Shown: positions 33,843 to 45,007 of the stretch, piece after piece | Numbering within the stretch: the first letter of the stretch is position 1 | Layout of the letters: each line of letters starts with the position of its first letter | Source: Cucumis sativus | Taxonomy: Eukaryota; Streptophyta; Magnoliopsida; Cucurbitales; Cucurbitaceae | NCBI RefSeq assembly: GCF_000004075.3 | Contig: NC_026657.2 | Location: forward strand, 29,234,408 to 29,298,407 | Length of the DNA: 64,000 nt | Reading direction: 5' to 3' | Position numbers and translations under genes: made by a program | The notes under the pieces: model-generated | What the model was told of the DNA's origin: nothing | Seen by the model: the letters and a program-made list of their open reading frames with translations, nothing else | Databases searched by the model: none

Positions 33843-35650
33843 TTACCTGGACTTTGTAGAACGTGAGTATATTCTGCCTTCATTTTTATATCTGTGATTT
33901 TGGTGTACTACCTTTGTTCTTTTGTTGCTTCTAATGCATCTCCAAGGGCATGTGTTATTAAATTTTATTTTGTTAATTTCTACAAGGAATGTTTTTGGTT
34001 TCTTGTATGTAGGGGGGTTGGGAGTTTGAACGTTGGGAAGTCTAGGGTGCACTTGCTGGTTATATGAAAATTGAAAATTAAAAACAAGGGGTTCAATGGA
34101 ATTGGAAAAAAAAATTATATTCTATGTTCCAAGTGCTTCTGAATACCCTTTGTACGGTTAACAGAAATTGAATCTCAATTTTAAGAAGTTGTTCAAAATG
34201 TGTTTAGTGATAAATTTATAAGCAATAAAAATAATTGTATTTGCCAATTTGAATAAAACTCGTCTGATTAGAGCATATATTTTTTAGCAAAAGATCAAGA
34301 GGATTGAATCTTCATCCCACATGTTGAACTCATAATTATAGTTATAGGCTAAGTATCTAGCTGAATCTCAAATACTATTAATTAATATTATTATCATAAT
34401 AAAACATAAATGTTGACATGTTGTAAAATAACGATATTGGTATAATTTATGATATGTTATGTTATGTAACACGTGTTTAATTGTAACAAAGATGAAATAA
34501 GTTTATAGCATTAAATAGTTATTCCTAAACTGAATTTAGAAGATCAATTTTCTTTTGGGTAAAATTCTGCTTTTTGGAATTTCAAATGTGAAGGATTTCT
34601 ACTGTTTGTATTACGGAATCCAAAAATGATTTTTGAAACAAATACTAAATATGCGTCTGTATCTTTAGGTCCAAGAACTGTCCATTTGTGAGATGCGATC
34701 TTCATTATAGAGTGGCCCTTAATTATGTTAGAACTGGAATGTGTTACCTTTATTATCTTCTTTCTTTTGTGAGGCTGTATCTAATTGTTAGGCTACTTAT
34801 TAAAAAATGTTATGGGTAGCTGTATTTGCTAAAAAGAAGCTTGAGTTTGAATGTGTTAATATCCCAATTAGTTTTTGCAGTAATATATTTAATTGTTTGA
34901 ATCTATCATACTCAAACAGTCAAACTTCATACCAAAGTTTTGATATACACGTTGCATACAACTTTCCCACCTCTTAGTTGGGGGATTGATAATTTATGAA
35001 GCTCGAGTAAGCTTTCATCTAAAGAAAGAGCTATCTATAAATTTCCACCCATACTTTTCACTTCTACTTGAATTGTATGTGGACGAATGACCAGTAAAAT
35101 TTGCTTATGGATCTTCATTATTGATTATTATACTTGCATATGAATTTGGTAATCTACAGTGAGCAAAATGCTGTGATTAAAGACTGTATGTGACTTGACC
35201 ATTTATCTGAGATCTCACCTTGTCCTCCAACAATGTATTCCCCATAATGTTTTGTACAACTTAATAACGTGATTCCAACTTGAACATAGTTCATCAGTCA
35301 AGTTTCATAAATATATATAGATCAACAATGTATTCTGCTGTTTCTTCTAATATTCATTTTGGATTATATTGCTTTTGCTGGTACTAAGATTGGTATTATC
35401 AATTTTTCTGTACAGGCGTCCTCTGTTAATTAAGGTGTTCATACTGTAAATCTGTGCTTCACCTGATTGCTACGCTGCTGTCTCTAAGAACAATTTGCTG
35501 GGATGGAAGAAAGTCTCAAGTGACGACTGCCAAAATATGCCAGATTTTGCAACTTATGTAAATTGTGGCTCGTGTTTCTGGGGATGTAATTGTTTCATTT
35601 GTTATCTGTATTGTGAAAAGACTAAGAATTAGATACAGTGGAAGATTTTC
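33843..35650 (+). other. PRA1 3' UTR with a probable 1.55-kb intron
   Basis: Twenty bases after the stop codon stands a consensus donor (AAC/gtgagt at 33863). A good acceptor (tttctgtacag) ends at 35415, followed by about 230 bp of non-coding, transcript-like sequence. The proposed 3' UTR intron is 33863-35415. It contains no coding sequence I recognise. Confidence 0.45.
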
Positions 35651-38618
35651 AGTGAAGCAGCAGAGTGAATATTCTTAGAATACACAACATGACCCATTTT
35701 AGTTATGAATTTTGTTACTTTCTTATTTCTTCACTAAAAAGTAAAAGAACAGTTCATTTCATGAGCAAATTATGGTCGAATAACTATAACATATGTACCT
35801 TTACATGCAACCCCATTTCCATTTCTTGTGATTCAAGTTCAAGGACCTTTAAGCTTCTAAAACTCTAAAACTGTCGATGGAATTATATTTCATTGGGTAG
35901 TTCCTCCTTTGATCTCCCATCGTGCTAAGGTACAACTACATCCTGCATACTTGATATTTTGTTTGCGTATTTCTCGAGATTGCTATTTGCATTTTGTCTC
36001 TTGCAGAAAGGCCCTTCCAATAGTTGACAACGGCTGGCTTAACGGAGACCAGGTATCTAGTAATATCTTTAGTTTCGTTTCTTTAAAAAAATTTGAAGTT
36101 TCAAAAAGCAGATTTTAAGAAATTCACTATGTTTCCTACTGCATGACTGCTGCAGGGTCTCTCTTATTATTTTTTCTCTCTTAACTTTAGTCATTTGTCG
36201 CCCATTGGGAAAAAATGAAAATTTCTCATGGCTGAAAGGTCCAAAGCTTCAATTATCGTTACTTTTTAATTAAAAGGATCTGGATTGAAACCATGACACT
36301 TGTTCTCCAATGTATGGAAGAAGGTTATTCCATTACCTTTATACCGAAAGCTAGGGAGTGAATATTTTAAGTAAAAGCTATATCCTTTTAATCCCGAGGC
36401 TGTCACACTCGCACTAAAAATATGGTCTTAGTTACCTACCTTAGATTGAAGAATACAATAATTAGTTTTAGTAGCTGGCATCTATGGAATGCTGTTTGAA
36501 CTTTTAACCGTATAATGTTCAGATTTTAAGAATTTGTATTATTCAAAGAGTTGCTTTTCTTTTCTTTTTTTCTTGGTTTCCTTTTGCGTTACGACATTGC
36601 CTGTCTGTCGTTTTTCAATTGTGCTTCATAAACAAAAACTGTGCATCGAGGTCCACCTTGATGCTGAGAAGTAGCCACGTGATTCGTTCATTCAAGTCTC
36701 AAAGTCTTTGTTTTGTGAGTTGGCTCATTCTTGCATTCTAGTGTGGTCAGGAAAGTTTTATGCTTTCTTGGCTTTATCCTCAACTGGAGCTCCATTTTCT
36801 TTTATCAACTATTCTCATGGTATTGAATAATTAAAAATATATCTTTTCTCCCATTAACTTTGGAGGGAAAGAAAGTACTAAAAGTGTGGCGAACTTTTAA
36901 AACAAAATTCTTGTCTAAATAGGCAAACTCTTGTCTATTTCCCACTCTTCAAATGTGTTTTTCCTTTACCTCCTTGGTAAAGGTGAGAGTTTATGATAGT
37001 CAAAACAAAACTAAGAGCATAGGAAAATCTCTTGAAGTTTTTACTAGGTGCCCAAATTGTAGCAATCGTTGCCAATGAGGAGCAGACAGTGATTTCATTT
37101 GATTTGGTTTAATAACTTGAAAAATATAATACAATAAAAGAATATCTTCTTTTCTACTTCCAAGCCAAGTATCAATGGCAAGTTGATTAAGCGTTTGCTT
37201 TCAAGAAATCCATCCCGTAAACTTATTAAAAGCTAAAACCATTACAAAATTCCATTATTTTTAATATCAGAAGTTCTTCCTTCTTCTAGACTTAGACTTC
37301 TTTTAGCAGATGGAAAGGATATCCAAGCAGAAGAAGCAGAGCTAAATGGGTGTCACACACGCTGAAGCAACAACCTTTTTTTATTGTTGTTGTTGCTGCT
37401 TTTCCAATTAATTAATACATCGAAGAAACCAACCAATTTGGCCATATTTATCTAGTCTAGTTTTAAATTTTTAGCAAAATTTGAAATTTCTGTCTAAATT
37501 CTACTCTCCTGTTTTTATTTATTTTTAAAATAAAAGTTCACAATGATAACAAATTTATAGATCCTTGCTGTAAATAAATCCCTGTTTTTTTTTTATTCAC
37601 TTCAAATAATGATGCTTAAAAAGCTTTCCAGCAAAGAACAAAATGGAAAGGGGATTTTTGCAATGAATCTTCCCTATCTGAATAATTCTTTCCATCCATA
37701 AAGTCATGTTATTATGAGTGAAAAAAATAAGAGTTTTTTGGGTCAAGTCTCCTCCAAGGGTGTAAAGTACCATAAAAAAGTAAGTTCCCATTTGCAAGCT
37801 GTATGTGTGGTTGTTTTTCTATTACTATTATTATTATTAAAATATATAGTAATAATACCTACATCAAAATTTCAAATTTAAGTAATAATTACTACCATTT
37901 AGCCTATGATCTTACTAAAAAAGATATTGGTGTTTAATACATATTTATGTTTAGAATATTCCCATCAAGAATCCATAAGCAACATTTATAGAAGAATCAA
38001 CTTAAATTCGCAAGCTCTATGATTCGATATCCTATTCATAAAACGTTTGCTATCCTTTTACTCCAACCAAATCATAAATAAGAATCCCAAAAAGAAAAAA
38101 TATTTATAAAAATTGTAACGTTTACATATCACACTAACTAAAAGATGAACACTACCATTTGTTCTATCAACAATTTGTAGTTATGTGTGTAAAAGATTCT
38201 AACCTCGGGTGAGAGTATATTAATATAATTGAATCGATTGAACATATACTTAGTTGAAATACTCAAATTTGTTATCTCGATCGGAAATATATGTTATAAT
38301 CAATTGAGTTATACCTCAATTAGTGACAACAAACAAAGTTTGAACAGGCTGGGCCATGTTAATTTCAGCCTCTTTGAGCTAAAGCCCATGTTCTCTCTCT
38401 TTTTGAGCGGACAGCATCCGTTTCTATTTACTCCCTCTTTCTCCCTTTTTATAAACAGCACAGATTCCTTCTTTATTTCTTCCCTCATTCCTATTTCCAT
38501 TTGATTCATTTAAACCTTCTATTTGTAATGAGCAGCAATAGCAATAAACCCATCTTCACAGTTGTGTCAACACCATCACTATGAAACACTCAAAACCAAA
38601 ACTTAAACAACCAAGCCT
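35651..38618. other. Intergenic DNA without a recognised gene
   Basis: 3 kb of AT-rich sequence. One 46-nt stretch at 36007-36052 is framed by ttgcag and gtatct and would read KALPIVDNGWLNGDQ, but no partner exon is visible. The right end should carry the promoter of the small gene at 38619. Confidence 0.55.
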
Positions 38619-38786
38619 ATGGACAAGAATTACTCAAATTGGGCACAGGCTGTAGCCACTGCTTGGTGTTTCATGATGCTGTTAGGCCTTTTGTGTTGTT
38701 GTCTAAGCACCAATCCTCGCCACCACGATGACTCCTCCGCCGCTAATTCTAGCTGCACTTGCGACGGCGGTTATGCAGGTGTTTGA
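38619..38786 (+). CDS. Small unknown protein with one membrane or signal segment (55 aa)
   Basis: Complete short frame from ATG 38619 to TGA 38784. The product begins MDKNYSNWAQAVATAWCF, continues with a hydrophobic Cys-containing stretch (MMLLGLLCCCLS), then a His/Asp/Ser-rich tail ending SCTCDGGYAGV. Its local GC is higher than the surroundings, which supports coding. GCAG/gtgttt near the end could be a splice donor, so this might be only a first exon. No family is recognised. It could be a secreted peptide precursor or a small membrane protein. Confidence 0.45.
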   Translation: MDKNYSNWAQAVATAWCFMMLLGLLCCCLSTNPRHHDDSSAANSSCTCDGGYAGV

Positions 38787-40836
38787 TTCTACCATATGGA
38801 TATAGATACAGAAATAGATATGTTTTTCTTTTTCAGTTTCATATCTGATTCTTTTGTTTTGGTTTTGCTGTGATCGGGAGTTTTGGTTTGTTGATTATTA
38901 TTATCTATTGTAAATAGAAACTGGAATTCAGAGTGTTTTTTTTTCTTTTTTCCTTTGTTTTTCCTCTTAATGGCCACACCATCATCAGTATAGAATTGCT
39001 TCAAATCAATTGATTGATTCTATTTTATGTAAAGAGTACCGTAATCAATTCGATTTGATGGCCGGAACTGTTGGCCTTTGATTTGGGGAGTTTTGACACC
39101 TTTTGGAGCCAAAAGAACAGAGTGGCTCCGAGGAGGTGATCGGCCGCCATGGATTTTATTTTGTTTTCTTTTACTTTGAACTGAAAGCTGATTGATTTGG
39201 AACCAACCACTTGCACCCTCTAAGGCCTAAGTTTAATTTCCCTAAAATACTTCTATTTTACAAGTCTTGTGGTTGAAAAAACTTTACTACATAAAACATT
39301 TGATTTAGATTGATCATAACTCAAATTCAATACTCTATTGTTGATCAAATAGACACCGACGTTATGCCAAAAGCTATTAGAATATGTATGAACATATGCA
39401 TTAAAGAGAGAGAGAAAAATAAATGTATGCTTACAAGAGCAATGTTTCAACTTTTATTACTATTTAAAAAAAAAAATAAAAAATTAACCACGTTTTTGTG
39501 TATGAATTTAGAGAATACTTTGGAAGTATTTAAATGGAGGGTTAGAATAGAGTTGATGAGTGATTTGTGGGGTTAAATATATAATATATTTGTGATATGC
39601 AAATAGACAAAATTGGGAGTGTCAAATGAACTTTTCAAAAAGAAAAGAAACAAAATACCTTTTTGTATCCGTTCTTAACTATTAAGTTATTTTTCTCACA
39701 ATTTCATTATTAACTATTGCAAAGGCAAATTAACAAAAGATGTTTTGGCTAAGTATTATATTTCTTAGGAATATTTTGGATAACAAAAGGTTGAGTACAA
39801 AGTATTATTGTGTTTATATTCTTAATTAATTATTTGATTCAATTTTCTTTCCTTTTCGTAAGAATTAAATTTTAGGATATATGCACCTAAATGATTGTTT
39901 AATAATAAATAAAATAGGAAATGTATATATGGTAAGAAAAATGAGTGAGGAGAGAATTTATTAGTTTAGGAAGTAAAGAACAATCTTAATTAGTCACCAT
40001 AATGTTTGAAGATCTTTTGGGTATATGAAATGCCAAAAGTGTATTCTTTCAATATCCAATCCAAATTGACATAAATAAATATAATCTGACATATCCCAAA
40101 ATTCTATTTAATTAAGGGTTGAAATTTTATTATCCACACACTTTCTTTTATGTATTAAATGACTAATTTTAGTTTCTTTTTCTCCTAATTATCAATATTA
40201 TACATAAGTTAATAGATAGTGATAGTGTTTTACTTACAGAGATTCAATTAGTAAAACACTAACAACTTTAAGATATAATATATACTTTGCATATGTATGA
40301 TGGTATTTTTAATTAAACATTGGAAATTAAGATATATGCATGAATGTTTTGAATTAGTTTTAACGTTAAATCAAATAATAAAGAATAATAATAACTCAAA
40401 ATTTATGAAATGAGAAATGGAAGCAATTAAATTTCTTTAACATGCATGCCTTCATTACATTGAAGCCACGAACTTGGCCTCCTTGGAAAAGTTATTTAAG
40501 AATAAAATGGAAGACATTAAGGGTTTAATTATGGAAACCCTTCAATAAATCAATTATGGGCTGACTGGTCGCCGGGTCAGAGGTGACATTCCCTGAAACC
40601 CAAGAAATTTCAACACAACAATGTCAACTAACCAAAACTTCAAACTGATTCCACTCGTTATAATTAATGACGACGGCCAAAGAAGATCAAACTTCAACAC
40701 CTACCTAAACTTTACTTTCTTTCTTTTTTTCAAAACACCAAGTCTATTTTAATTTCACATATAAATTTGTGCTCTCATTTCTGAATCTTCAAACATTAAC
40801 GATCCTTTTGGGTGTTTCAAATTTGGAGTAATTATA
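38787..40836. other. Intergenic DNA
   Basis: 2 kb, AT-rich; no convincing gene. A TATA-like ACATATAAAT near 40757 may serve the small gene at 40837. Confidence 0.55.
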
Positions 40837-41142
40837 ATGTCAACAATGAATAATTACTGTATTTGTTTTGGAGCCGGCCAGAAGAAGAAAAAGAGCAATA
40901 ATAATAATCAAACAGATGGGCACAAAGGTGGCCGGAAATTCAGACCGCCGAGAGGACACGGAGGGAGAACGGGAGTTGGTGGTTCCGGTGCTGGAAATGG
41001 TAACTTGGCTGTTCTGACTGATCATCACGATGGTGGTGTCGCCATGGTGGCGACGCTTGGTTTTGCAGTTGCTGCAGCTGCGGTAGTTGATGTTGCGGAA
41101 CACGGCGGAAGTTGTGGCGGTGGAGAGTGCGGTGGTGGTTGA
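40837..41142 (+). CDS. Small glycine-rich basic protein of unknown function (101 aa)
   Basis: Intronless frame from ATG 40837 to TGA. It starts MSTMNNYCICFGAGQKKKKS, followed by an Asn-rich stretch, a Gly/Arg/Pro segment (GGRKFRPPRGHGGRTGVGG), a hydrophobic Ala/Val stretch (MVATLGFAVAAAAVVDVA) and a Cys-Gly tail (GGSCGGGECGGG). The region is much richer in GC than its flanks and a TATA-like box lies upstream. The CICFGAGQKKKK start and Lys cluster could be a membrane-anchoring N-terminus. A 173-aa open frame exists on the opposite strand but is best seen as a mirror of the biased composition. No function can be assigned. Confidence 0.55.
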   Translation: MSTMNNYCICFGAGQKKKKSNNNNQTDGHKGGRKFRPPRGHGGRTGVGGSGAGNGNLAVLTDHHDGGVAMVATLGFAVAAAAVVDVAEHGGSCGGGECGGG

Positions 41143-41567
41143 GATTGTGCCGGTGCGGCCGTTCATTGAGATCCTCATAGCCTTCTTTTTATTGGCATAT
41201 ATATTATCGAGTATTTTGTATATAACAAGAACGATGTAAATTATTATTACTTTAATATCTTCATATTCAACACAAATTGAAAGTATACATAATTGGTTGT
41301 TCATCAGAATCCATTTTTTTATTTTTCTCAAATTCAATTTGAACTGCTTCTCTCGAACCAATTTATTTCATAATACCAATGGTTCATTTTTAGTGAGAAT
41401 AAGCACATCAACAATTTTTTTATTACAAGGATGAAAATTTTAAATCAAAGACACCTGATCTAGTCTTATTAGGAATTTGTCACTTTGCATAGAAAATAGT
41501 TTTGAACTTTTGTGGTATATTTCAATATGGCTATTTATTTAATTTCCCTTGGACATTGATATTTTCA

Positions 41568-41710
41568 TTGGGCTGGCCCATAATCGGAATTTGCTTCATT
41601 TTTCCCTTGGGTCATAATTGGGCTATAATACATTTTTGGGCTCATTATAACGGGCTGGAAAGTAATTGGGCTTTATTGAAACCTACCAATTTCAATGAGG
41701 TTAGGCCCAA
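41568..41710. promoter_or_regulatory. Cluster of site II-like GGGCT/GGCCCA motifs
   Basis: Six TGGGCT, GGCCCA or GGGCT motifs occur in about 140 bp, on both strands. In plants, GGCCCA (site II) binds TCP factors and is common in promoters of housekeeping genes. No gene start is evident beside it. Confidence 0.4.
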
Positions 41711-43520
41711 AAAGTTGTTATTAACGTATGGTCCGGTTTGTTGGGAAGAAAAGGAAAGTGTTAACAAGAAAATAGCATTCCACATGTTAGTCATTTGAAA
41801 AAATTTGCAATACAAATTTAAAATACAATAAATAGATATTTGCAAAAACTCATAATACCCTTTAAATGGTAGTTACTTAATAAATTCTTAAAGCTAAAAT
41901 AAAATATAATTACACTTTAACAAATTATGAAACATAATTATCTCTAACTAATAAAATTCAATACCCTCCATCCCCATAACTCCTGCAATCATCTCCATGT
42001 TCCATTATCCCTAGAAAAGTCTCTAATTTCAGTATTCAATCTTCATGTTACAGTTCCATTCCATATTCTTCAAGCAGGCTAACCCTAATTCTTTCCCCCT
42101 CCAACCAAACAAACACTAATCTCCATCCTCCCTTTTACAAGTTACAGAAACATCATTAGACGAGGAATAGGAAAGAAATGACTATAACCATAATACACCT
42201 TTATCTTCAAAATTGCAATATCCTTAAAGTTAAATGAGAGAAATTGAAAATGGATGACAACTATGGATAAAGATAGATATATATGGGAGTACATATAGTT
42301 TTCTTGTATGGATTTGCTGATAACATTCTTCCCTTAAACAAAGTATCACTATAAGAGCACCATTCAAACCCATAATTACAAGCCTCCATCATTGCCACAA
42401 TTTCTAGACAATTACCTAAGGAAGAAATTGTTCTTAAAATCTGTGTCCATGAAGATTTTTAAAATGAGAAGGTCAGGGGTTGTGAAACTTTATAATTTTA
42501 CGAAGCTCTTATATGAAATACAAGGTTGAAAAATGGAAATTACATTATAAACCAGCTTAATTATAAAGAAAAATGATTCTATACTGTGATGAAAACCTTC
42601 CCAAAAGAGCCTAATAGACTAAAACACTACATCATGATCAAATCTAATCAACTGGTTTTCTATATTTAATTATATATACACATATGCACATGACCAACGT
42701 TATTACGTTCTTCAAATTTATCTTAGCTGTATATTATGGGCAAAGATATTTTGTATAAAAATGGGATTGGTGTTATTTGAATTATAATGTAAGATTGGAA
42801 ACTACAGGGTTTGAATTTGATGAGAGACACGTGGAGAAAGATCCAGATTTTAACATGAACATGCAGAGAAGGACAAACAAATAATTGGTTTGGTATATCT
42901 CTCTCATTAATATTAGCCACAAATTTAGTCTATCTAATGGTACACACAGCCACAAATAATCTCCTGCTCTCAAACCCAAAGCCAAAAGCACATGCTATTT
43001 TTAAAGCTAAATTGTTTTTGAGATCAAGACTAAATTGAAAATGACTTCCAATCTTTATATTTCATTTTCAAAATAATGAACCAAACCAAACCCTCTTAAC
43101 ACACATGTTGTTGTTATACCTATATGTATCTCTTCGTCTCGCTATTCTTGTTTTAAATAAATAAATAACAGAGATAATCCAAAAAACATAATTAGGATTC
43201 AAAGATAACCTATTTTCTAAGATATGAACAATGACAAGAATATTATTAGTGGAACATCTCGAGGAAAAGAAAACTGTTTCAATTTCTTTATTCTTTCAAA
43301 AACAAAAAAGTCTAACAGAGTGAAAAAAATATAAGGATTCGAAAGCTTTTGTCTTCTTGTTTTTCTTTTTTGTCCAAAGAAATAAGAGGTGAAGGAACAA
43401 ATATTAGATTTTTTGTGGTCATTTTTTTTATGGAAGAAACAACGGTGGAAAAAGAATATTAAGAGTAGTTAGATAAAGAGAAAAGAAAAGAGAATAATAT
43501 AGTAGTTAGAAAAAGAAAAA

Positions 43521-43565
43521 GAAGAAAGAAGAAAGAAGAAGAAGAAGAAAGAAGAAGAAGAAGAA
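43521..43565. repeat. GAA/GAAA microsatellite
   Basis: Interrupted (GAA)n run inside a purine-rich region from about 43440 to 43660. Confidence 0.9.
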
Positions 43566-44956
43566 ATTATTGTTGTTATTATTATTGTTTCTGCGATGGG
43601 AGGGAAGTGAGAGGAAGAGGAGAGGTAGAAAGCAATGGTGTCAACCTCTTACCCAACCCCATGTTTCCAACATGTTCTCTTCTCTTTTTGTTTGAAACTC
43701 CACACAAAAACAAAAAGAATGTGATCTCTCATGTGACTCACTAAATGTGATACTTCTTTAGACAGACCACGGCTTATCAACACCTAGGGGTGTTCACAAG
43801 ACTTGATGACCTTATGAAATCGATCAACTCTATTCTAACCAAATAGTTTCAAAAATATAATTATTGTGAAAAAGGAATAAGAGTATTAATTAGATAAGAG
43901 AAAATAAAAGAGTGAAAAATAAAGAAGAACAAAGTGCAATTAGAGTATAGTTATCCGTTCATTTTGGAGTTCAGTTGGTTCATGTTTGTTCATGAGTTTG
44001 ACTAACAACTAATCTTTCAAATATCTTTACAATTGTAACCAAAAATAATTTATTATCTACCAACCAGTAGAAATATAGTTTTTTAGATGGAATTTATTAA
44101 AATTCTTCCAATTTTCAATAAAAGAAAAAGGTTGTATTAGAATAGAATAATTTTTTTTTAAAAAAAAAGCATTGAATAAGGAATAAAATGGTGCTTTCAC
44201 AAGTTTTCTAAAAAAGAGATTAATTTTGATGAAAGGTTAAAACTTTTTTTAAAGTTAAAATAACAGTTTTCACAGATTATTTAATAGACTTATTCACCTA
44301 AAATAGGAATGGACTAAGGATAAGAATTTATAATCACATATAATAGTTCTATATTGGGTGAAATCGAAATAGGATTAGGTGATCATATAAGTTGTAATTA
44401 TGAAAATATGATAGATTGATTCAAACAAATTTAAATAGATATTATGTTTACCTACACATTCCTACTATACTATTGATTCACCATGCATAATAGCGTTACT
44501 TGAAGCTCAAGCTATCATCCCAAACAATTGTCTTGCTCACTATATCGTTCGGATAGCAAATTTCCATTTGGTTTTTATGTCTCTTTTTCAATTTTGAAAA
44601 AAGTCTCGTGGTAGTTGGACTTCAATTATTCCGATCTCTCGAATTAGGGTTTTTGTAAACTTATTCATTATTCCTTTTCCTTCTTGAGGTGGACTGGCCT
44701 TTTATGAATTTATATATATAATATTAAGTAAAAAGTTGTAGAAGAAAAATTGGAAGAAGCAAGAGTTTCACGTTGAAAGGCAGGAGAAAGAGGTCAAATC
44801 TTGGGAGGCCCATTTGTCTTCTTCTCCAAACCTATCTTTTTTTCTGTTAGCCCTTTCTTTGGTTTGTTGCATCGTATAACTTTCACCCTTTAAATATCAT
44901 CTCTATCCTCTCCATATTTCTCCTCACAGTTCACACTCAACAGTCACTGATCTCCA

Positions 44957-45007
44957 ATGGATCCTTCTCGAGTTTTTACCAAGAATGCAAGGCGTATCGT
45001 CGTCAAG
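44957..45007 (+). other. P5CS alternative coding first exon 1a
   Basis: Reads [17 protein letters not shown] and ends at a GT donor in phase 0, so it can splice directly to exon 2 at 45688. It has its own TATA-like element (TTTAAATA, 44889-44896) and leader. Confidence 0.65.

Larger units (their letters stand above)
41143..44956. other. Long intergenic region upstream of P5CS
   Basis: 3.8 kb with no recognised gene. It contains the GGGCT/GGCCCA cluster at 41568-41710, a polypurine GAA tract at 43521-43565 within a longer purine-rich stretch, and at its right end the P5CS promoter with a TTTAAATA element near 44889-44896. Confidence 0.6.

Noticed and set aside
41502-41798. 98-codon Trp-rich plus-strand frame
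   Set aside because: The repeated Trp-Ala residues come from the repeated TTGGGCT motifs; better explained as a motif cluster than as a protein.
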